The notes below the pieces were generated by a model, which saw only the letters and a program-made list of their open reading frames with translations, did not search any database and was not told the origin of the DNA. A stretch of DNA of 13,721 nucleotides from Bacteroidota bacterium (lineage in GTDB: Bacteria; Bacteroidota; Bacteroidia; Bacteroidales; Marinifilaceae): positions 1-13,721 of the forward strand of contig JAEXFF010000243.1 of the NCBI GenBank assembly GCA_023400335.1, given 5' to 3'. A program made the translations under genes and the position numbers. Positions 7,159 through 13,721 of the stretch are shown here, in pieces; position 1 is the first letter of the stretch; every line of letters begins with the position of its first letter.

Positions 7159-7986
7159 TTAGAATAACTCCACTTTAGCCCGGGAATTATAGGTGGTTTC
7201 TAGGTATTGGCAGTGTGAAAGGTAGGCTGGGTTATCTAATTGTTTGGCGTGGACCGGGCAAATTTTAATACAGGCATTGCATTTGATACAAATCCCGTTA
7301 ATCCGGTCAACAGCTTCTGGATCAATGGACCCGAGAGGACAAACGGCTACGCAGCGTTTACAATCGATACAATCTGTTGTTGTAATGGGCTTCACTTTTA
7401 GTATATTGACAGGGGTTCCTGTATTCCCAAGAGGCTGATAATATCCTCCATAATCGGGAGCTCCTTTCCCGGGGACATTTACAGGCGTTAACGAATCGAT
7501 AGTAGATATTGCTTTTATTCGTGCAATAATATTTTCTGCAAACCGGTCAGTCAATTCCAGGTCCTTTGTATCCGGACGTCCTTTAGCTAATACATCGGAA
7601 AATGAATGTTGTCCGACAAAAGCCGCTGCGGCAATGGTATGAAATCCGGAATTTTCGAGTAAATCCCGTAATTCAATTAATGCGTTCCCGTATGAACGAT
7701 TGCCGAACATTACAATAGGCACGGCCAAAGCACCCTGTCCGGTAAAGGCAGAAAGATAATCCAGCATCAGATTGGGCAAACGTCCTGCATAAACAGGTAA
7801 CCCTATTAGAAAAAGGTCAGAATACACGGGTTGGAGGAGTTGCTGACGATGTTTCGGGAGGGTAAAATCCCAAATCTCAATAGGTATCTTCAAATGAGCA
7901 GCAATAGCATGGGCCAAACGAGTTATAACCGTACGGGTTGTTCCGGTTGGACTAAAATATGCTGTATATACCCGGTTAACTTTCAT
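7159..7986 (-). CDS. EFR1-type flavodoxin-like plus 2[4Fe-4S] ferredoxin protein
   Basis: A 275-residue two-part redox protein. The N-terminal flavodoxin-like domain (about 5-160) has the FMN phosphate loop SPTGTTR (12-18) and the following GLPVYAGRLP (62-71). The C-terminal bacterial ferredoxin domain has two clusters, C206-x2-C209-x2-C212-x3-C216-P and C233-x2-C236-x2-C239-x3-C243-P, each fit to bind a [4Fe-4S] centre. This layout matches the EFR1 ferredoxin family. The role is presumably electron transfer between iron-sulfur clusters and FMN in the cytoplasm; the partner is unknown and no redox neighbour is visible. There is no signal peptide. Start ATG at 7986, 20 nt below a good Bacteroides -7 box. 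It stands alone between copies of a G-rich repeat, next to decayed DNA. Confidence 0.92.
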   Translation of the reverse strand: MKVNRVYTAYFSPTGTTRTVITRLAHAIAAHLKIPIEIWDFTLPKHRQQLLQPVYSDLFLIGLPVYAGRLPNLMLDYLSAFTGQGALAVPIVMFGNRSYGNALIELRDLLENSGFHTIAAAAFVGQHSFSDVLAKGRPDTKDLELTDRFAENIIARIKAISTIDSLTPVNVPGKGAPDYGGYYQPLGNTGTPVNILKVKPITTTDCIDCKRCVAVCPLGSIDPEAVDRINGICIKCNACIKICPVHAKQLDNPAYLSHCQYLETTYNSRAKVELF

Positions 7987-8006
7987 GAGACAGAATATTA
8001 GAATGA

Positions 8007-8041
8007 CAAAAATAAGTAAAATATTTTATTCAACCCACAAA
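8007..8041 (-). promoter_or_regulatory. Bacteroides-type promoter for the flavodoxin/ferredoxin gene
   Basis: On the minus strand TATTTTTG (8014-8007) matches the -7 consensus TAnnTTTG exactly, and TTTG (8041-8038) lies 23 nt upstream as a -33 element, slightly longer than the usual spacer. Initiation would fall near 8000, giving a leader of only about 15 nt. The -33 element abuts the hairpin repeat at 8041-8070. Confidence 0.55.
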
Positions 8042-8070
8042 TAGCACTTGGGGACGGGGGAAGGTGCTAT
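8041..8070. repeat. G-rich hairpin repeat, copy 2
   Basis: ATAGCACTT (8041-8049) pairs with AAGTGCTAT-like AGGTGCTAT (8062-8070) over 9 positions including one G-T wobble, enclosing a 12-nt loop GGGGACGGGGGA. Positions 8050-8070 are identical to 7059-7079 in the same orientation, 991 bp away. The palindrome with a G-rich loop resembles REP-type intergenic repeats; no REP transposase gene is in the window. Confidence 0.8.
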
Positions 8071-8081
8071 CGTTTACCCTT

Positions 8082-8653
8082 TTATTGTTTTCTTACTATT
8101 TTTGATTTACCTTTTAGTATTATAAAAATTATTCCTGTAGTGAAAAATGGAATACTTAATAATTGTTCCCTGTTTAGAATCATACCTTTCTCAAATTCTA
8201 CTTGTTTTTCTTTTGTAAATTCTATAAAAATCTAGCTAAAAAGATTAAAGTAATAGTTAAACTGATCTACTTCCTAAGCAACTTGATTCCTTAATTTTTA
8301 TATACTATCCACATCATTCTAAATTTATGAACTAAAGCTTCATAGGTAGGTTAGAATGACGGGGTTATGAAATTTATCCGTTTAAAAATGAAGCCCAAAG
8401 GCATAGTTGTTTATTTTCCTATAATTTCAGAATTTATTAAGTTGCCTATGCGAAGAAAAGCTTCTGTTAAGGATGCGGTTATTGTTACATTATCCGGATT
8501 TTCTAAGTGATTTAATTTATTTTTCTGCTGTAGAAAGAGAGAGCAAAAAAAAATTCAAAACGTTCCTCCATGATAAGCCAGACTTGGATAACCGATAAAT
8601 TTAAAATTAGAATAAAATCTAAATAGCAATACAGTTTCTAAAAGGAGAATGTA
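8082..8653 (-). pseudogene. lgt: Decayed prolipoprotein diacylglyceryl transferase (lgt) remnant, N-terminus missing
   Basis: Reading the minus strand by joining frames gives a continuous Lgt-like trace of about 190 codons (family about 270-290). From 8644 to 8554: a LLETVLLFRF segment, then FKFIGYPSLAYHGGTF (the HGG motif) with TGA where Gly is expected. Next, ASLTEAFLRIGNLINSEIIG (to about 8417), the RIGN..N.E signature. A TAA replaces Pro, then TTMPLGFIFKR, where Trp of PWG has become Leu. A degraded PTYEAL follows (about 8330-8350). A 1-nt shift near 8228-8232 leads to IFIEFTKEKQVEFEKGMILN, REQLLSIPF and the stop at 8082. At least four in-frame stops and one to three indels make it non-functional. 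Lgt is an essential-type inner-membrane enzyme, so an intact copy presumably exists elsewhere. Confidence 0.82.
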
Positions 8654-9384
8654 TCGGCTTTGCAGCGAAAGCTGAACGTTATGCTATAACGAACGCAGTC
8701 ACAACCTTTCAGATAAAACAAGACAGAGAATGAATACGATACAAAGAACGAATAAACAGCTATAAAATATACATTATTTGCCTACTGAATAATTCCTGAG
8801 TAAGAGCAGGGTGGCAGTAAAATATTCGTTACATAATTTACAGAAAATCCGGATTTGTTCTTTTTCCGGGTTTAGAGCTAACATTACATTTATAGCCATA
8901 TATAAAGCGTCTGCCTCATCTTTAAATAATGGGATTACACCGATATGATATTGCCAGATTATCAAAATCAATTATCAAAAATCGTGGAATTTTTGCGAGG
9001 TATTACAGACAAGGAGAGTGAAGCGGTTGTTTTTGAGCATAATGTTCTTTATCCAGGGGGAGATGATAAATAGTAAGCCCGAAGGTAAGGGAATAACTGA
9101 AAGCCTTTTGCTGCGGGCTAAAGGAAAACAAATATAAAATTTGATTTTATTTTTTCTTTTATTCCTCTATTTTTCTCTTCGTAAATGAGAGGATCAGCAG
9201 ATGATCCGTTTAATAGAATGATATTTCCATTCTTTTTTCTTATTCTGAAACTTTATGCAGGGGCGAATTCCCGAAATACCTTTACGGTTAACAGCATAAT
9301 TTTCCCTTGCTGCTGACATAAAAGTAGAGAGGTAAACACTTTCTTTTCCATGCAGAAGTTTGCTTTCCAAAATTTTCTCTTTTA
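8654..9384. other. 731-bp region without a convincing gene, starting with a structured stretch
   Basis: Positions 8654-8770 carry compact hairpins: CAGC-GAAA-GCTG (8663-8674) and CGTTAT-GCT-ATAACG (8677-8691). The minus-strand frame here reads LKGCDCVRYSITFSFRCKAD, a string I associate with short hypothetical peptides scattered through Bacteroides genomes (memory only). Further right are two short frames I cannot identify. One is 8774-8971 on the minus strand, with a TTG start and first ATG at 8899. The other is 8945-9073 on the plus strand (42 residues, starting MILPDYQNQLSK). A 6-bp stem AGCCCG/CGGGCT (9076-9081, 9114-9119) and a weak plus-strand stem AGAATG/CATTCT with a T-run (9215-9238) are also present. 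Otherwise it is AT-rich filler or further decay. Confidence 0.5.

Positions 9385-9401
<17 letters not shown>
9342..9401. repeat. 11-bp perfect inverted repeat across the kinase stop codon
   Basis: TCTTTTCCATG (9342-9352) and CATGGAAAAGA (9391-9401) are exact reverse complements separated by 38 nt. The right arm encodes the last Phe-Ser-Met-Lys codons of the kinase, so the mRNA could form a stem enclosing the stop codon (9385-9387). There is no T-run for termination. Confidence 0.6.
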
Positions 9402-12099
<2,698 letters not shown>

Positions 12100-12114
12100 A
12101 CTAAAGTCTTGTTT

Positions 12115-12948
12115 TTATCGTGTAAGGTGAACCGTTCGCCGGTATTCCGAAGGAGACATGCCTGTTTGCCTGCGGAAAAAGCGGCTTAAAGAGGATTGTG
12201 TAGCAAATCCGGCTTGCCGGGTTATCTCTTTTATATCCAGATCGGCATTTCGCAACAAGGATTTAATTCCGCCGACAATATAGTCCGTAATCATCTCTCT
12301 GGCTCTCTGTCCGTTCACTTCCTGAATGACCTGAGTCAGATATAAAGAGGAGATGCACAATTGATCTGCATAAAAAGCTACTTCCCGGTGAATGTCGTAA
12401 TGTTCAGAAACCAGCATGGCGAATTTGAAAGCAATTCTCTCTTTATGTGAATTGAGAAAGGGATACTTTTCCTGGATGGTTTTCTTTTGAAAGGCAACAT
12501 AATGATCCCAATAATAAATCCGCAGCAGATGGAGAATAGTCTCACGCCGGAAAACAGGATCGTTGTTGTTGCCACGGAAATCAAGTGCCTGGCAATAACT
12601 CAGAAACCTTTTGATATCATTGTCACTGAGACGGGTATGGAAATTCTTCCGCATATAAAAGAAAAAAACAGGAGTTAATTTTCCTAAGCCACTCATAATA
12701 TCCAGGAACATCACTTTGTCTACCTTAAAAAAAGTCATGGAAAAATCATTACTGATTTCAGAAATAGAAACCAATTGTTGCGGCAAAATAGTTATCAGCT
12801 CATTTTCAGAGATCCGGTAGCGGACTGAAAAGAGCTGTATAACGGCACTGCCTCCTGTACAGATTCCGTTAAAACCTTCTTTAAGGTAAGTCTCATGCTC
12901 GTTTGCGGGAAGCAATGATATATCTGTATGTATCTGAAAATTTTCCAC
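12115..12948 (-). CDS. AraC-family transcriptional regulator
   Basis: A 277-residue regulator. The C-terminal AraC/XylS DNA-binding domain (about 175-275) has a first helix-turn-helix around VAFYADQLCISSLYLTQVIQ (190-209), the NGQRAREMI linker region, and a second around DIKEITRQAGFATQSSLSRF (238-257), ending in the family signature FFRRQTGMSPSEYR (257-270). The N-terminal 160 residues look like a degenerate cupin-type effector/dimer domain (LLPANEHETYL, LITILPQQLVSI), typical of Bacteroides members. The start is a GTG at 12948, directly after an in-frame TGA; no in-frame ATG fits. It is first in an operon with the hybrid kinase and divergent from the esterase-like frame. It could be phosphorelay-linked through its partner or act on its own. 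Confidence 0.92.
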   Translation of the reverse strand: MENFQIHTDISLLPANEHETYLKEGFNGICTGGSAVIQLFSVRYRISENELITILPQQLVSISEISNDFSMTFFKVDKVMFLDIMSGLGKLTPVFFFYMRKNFHTRLSDNDIKRFLSYCQALDFRGNNNDPVFRRETILHLLRIYYWDHYVAFQKKTIQEKYPFLNSHKERIAFKFAMLVSEHYDIHREVAFYADQLCISSLYLTQVIQEVNGQRAREMITDYIVGGIKSLLRNADLDIKEITRQAGFATQSSLSRFFRRQTGMSPSEYRRTVHLTR

Positions 12949-13068
12949 TCATTTGCTATTTATAGCTTTTATACGGCGATAAAAGTATATCATTCCCCTT
13001 TTATTCCGGATTTTCCTATAAAAAATGAACGCGATCCACAAGTTTGAGTATCAAAATCAGGCGATTTT
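12949..13068. other. Divergent intergenic region between AraC gene and esterase remnant
   Basis: A 120-bp spacer that must contain the promoter of the AraC/kinase operon. No exact TAnnTTTG box is visible on the minus strand; TATACTTTTA around 12985 is the nearest likeness. A short AT-rich palindromic patch (TATAGCTTTTATA, around 12960) is present. Nothing else seen. Confidence 0.4.
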
Positions 13069-13721
13069 TTGCAAAAATCTCCTCAGCTGAGAGGGTATAC
13101 CTGTATCCGGTGTATTAATATTGTCATCCCTGAACTTCCTGCTCAATCATTAAATCAAAAAATGAATGTAGTGTATGTTTTGGATGGAGAGGATGTTTGC
13201 GTGAATCTCGTAGCTGTGCATAGAGCCTTTATTCAGGATATGGAAGATGAGATACCGTTTTTTTTAATTGTAGGCATAACTTCTGAGAACACCCGCAGGA
13301 ATGATTTTATGGTAGGCGAGGGGAAGGGAGAAACAAAACGGGTACAAAGATTAATGCATTTTATGTCAGATGAACTTTCCCCTTGTATCGAGTCCCGTTA
13401 TCACGTGACCCGTCATAGGGTGGGAATAGGGCATTCACTGGGCAGTTCGTTGCTGATGTATGAGTTGTGTGAGAGAGATTCATTTTTCAATACTTATATG
13501 ATGTTCAGTCCGAATCTGGTATATGGACAGGACAGATTACTGAAAAGTTTTAAAACGAAAGTTCCGGTAAAACCGGATAAATTTGTTTATATATCCAGTG
13601 GGGAAACAGGCGATTTGGAAGCAGGATATAAAAAGGGGTCCGTAGATTTCATTCTTTGCTTGTAAGCTTGCCTAAAATCAAAGGATTTGAGATGCGTACA
13701 GAGTATCTGACAGATGTCAGC
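13069..13721 (+). pseudogene. Esterase-family alpha/beta hydrolase, frameshifted and lacking a normal start
   Basis: The frame resembles Esterase D/Fes-like putative esterases: INIVIPELPA, then NVVYVLDGED (33-42), FFLIVGITSENTRRNDF (64-80) and the nucleophile elbow GIGHSLGSS with Ser123 (codon 13435-13437). There is no ATG for a full N-terminus. Upstream of the TTG at 13069 is an in-frame TGA at 13045, and the first ATG (13162) falls inside the core fold, so about 30-40 leading residues look lost. The frame ends at 13665. The -1 frame, however, continues family-like as KGVRRFHSLLVSLPKIKGFE and then MRTEYLTDVS to the window edge, so a one-base loss at the A5G4 run (13630-13638) is the simplest reading. 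The gene runs beyond the window. Probably inactive, unless slippage or a sequencing error explains the break. Confidence 0.75.

Noticed and set aside
8367..8510. 47-codon plus-strand frame starting MKFIRLKMKPKG
   Set aside because: It is antisense to the best-preserved part of the lgt remnant, so its openness is a shadow of former coding sequence.
8774..8971. 65-codon minus-strand frame
   Set aside because: It begins with TTG directly after a stop, has no promoter or ribosome site, and I recognise no family; the text around it is decayed DNA. Kept only as a note in the region entry.
8945..9073. 42-codon plus-strand frame starting MILPDYQNQLSK
   Set aside because: Protein-like composition but too short, no recognisable family, and it overlaps the opposite-strand frame; could be a fragment.
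9215..9238. Plus-strand hairpin AGAATG/CATTCT with T-run as a terminator
   Set aside because: The stem is weak and there is no plus-strand gene upstream that needs it.

Overview
The window looks like chromosomal DNA of a gut-type Bacteroidales (Bacteroides or Parabacteroides-like). The grounds are a capsule/O-antigen-type glycan gene cluster, a Bacteroides-style tyrosine recombinase beside it, a hybrid PAS-domain sensor kinase paired with an AraC-type regulator, near-absence of good Shine-Dalgarno sites, and at least one TAnnTTTG-type -7 box. Nothing fixes the species.

Positions 1-4383 (+ strand) are the tail of a surface-polysaccharide operon: a 5'-truncated UDP-GlcNAc 2-epimerase-family gene, two GT4-type glycosyltransferases, a left-handed beta-helix acetyltransferase and a WecG/TagA/CpsF-type glycosyltransferase. 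Spacing is very tight (an 11-nt overlap, then gaps of 13, 3 and 17 nt). After a 569-bp AT-rich gap with several short inverted repeats comes a lone RmlC/WxcM-like cupin gene (4953-5408). A strong hairpin terminator at 5464-5501 closes the locus.

Positions 5652-6857 (- strand) encode a complete tyrosine recombinase that converges on the polysaccharide locus. A near-perfect 15-bp inverted repeat lies just upstream of its start, and a small palindrome lies just beyond its stop. Next is a flavodoxin plus 2[4Fe-4S] ferredoxin gene (7159-7986, - strand), flanked by direct copies of a 21-bp G-rich repeat.

Positions about 8082-8653 (- strand) hold a decayed lgt (prolipoprotein diacylglyceryl transferase). 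It is visible only by joining frames across stops: HGG, RIGN-INSE and the C-terminal signature survive, while the N-terminal third is missing. Its 5' break abuts a structured stretch (about 8654-8770). The rest up to 9384 has no convincing gene.

Positions 9385-12948 (- strand) are a two-gene operon: an AraC-type regulator, then a 904-residue soluble hybrid histidine kinase with four PAS-like domains and a terminal receiver. Divergent from it, 13069 to the window end is an esterase-family alpha/beta hydrolase reading frame that has no ATG-started N-terminus and a -1-type frame break at an A5G4 run, so it is probably a pseudogene.

The functional picture is a horizontally variable glycan locus with a recombinase at its edge, then a region of gene decay and repeats, then a regulatory pair. 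No CRISPR array, tRNA, rRNA or complete insertion sequence was found. The most unusual items are the repeat-flanked flavodoxin/ferredoxin gene, the lgt remnant, and the inverted repeats around the recombinase.
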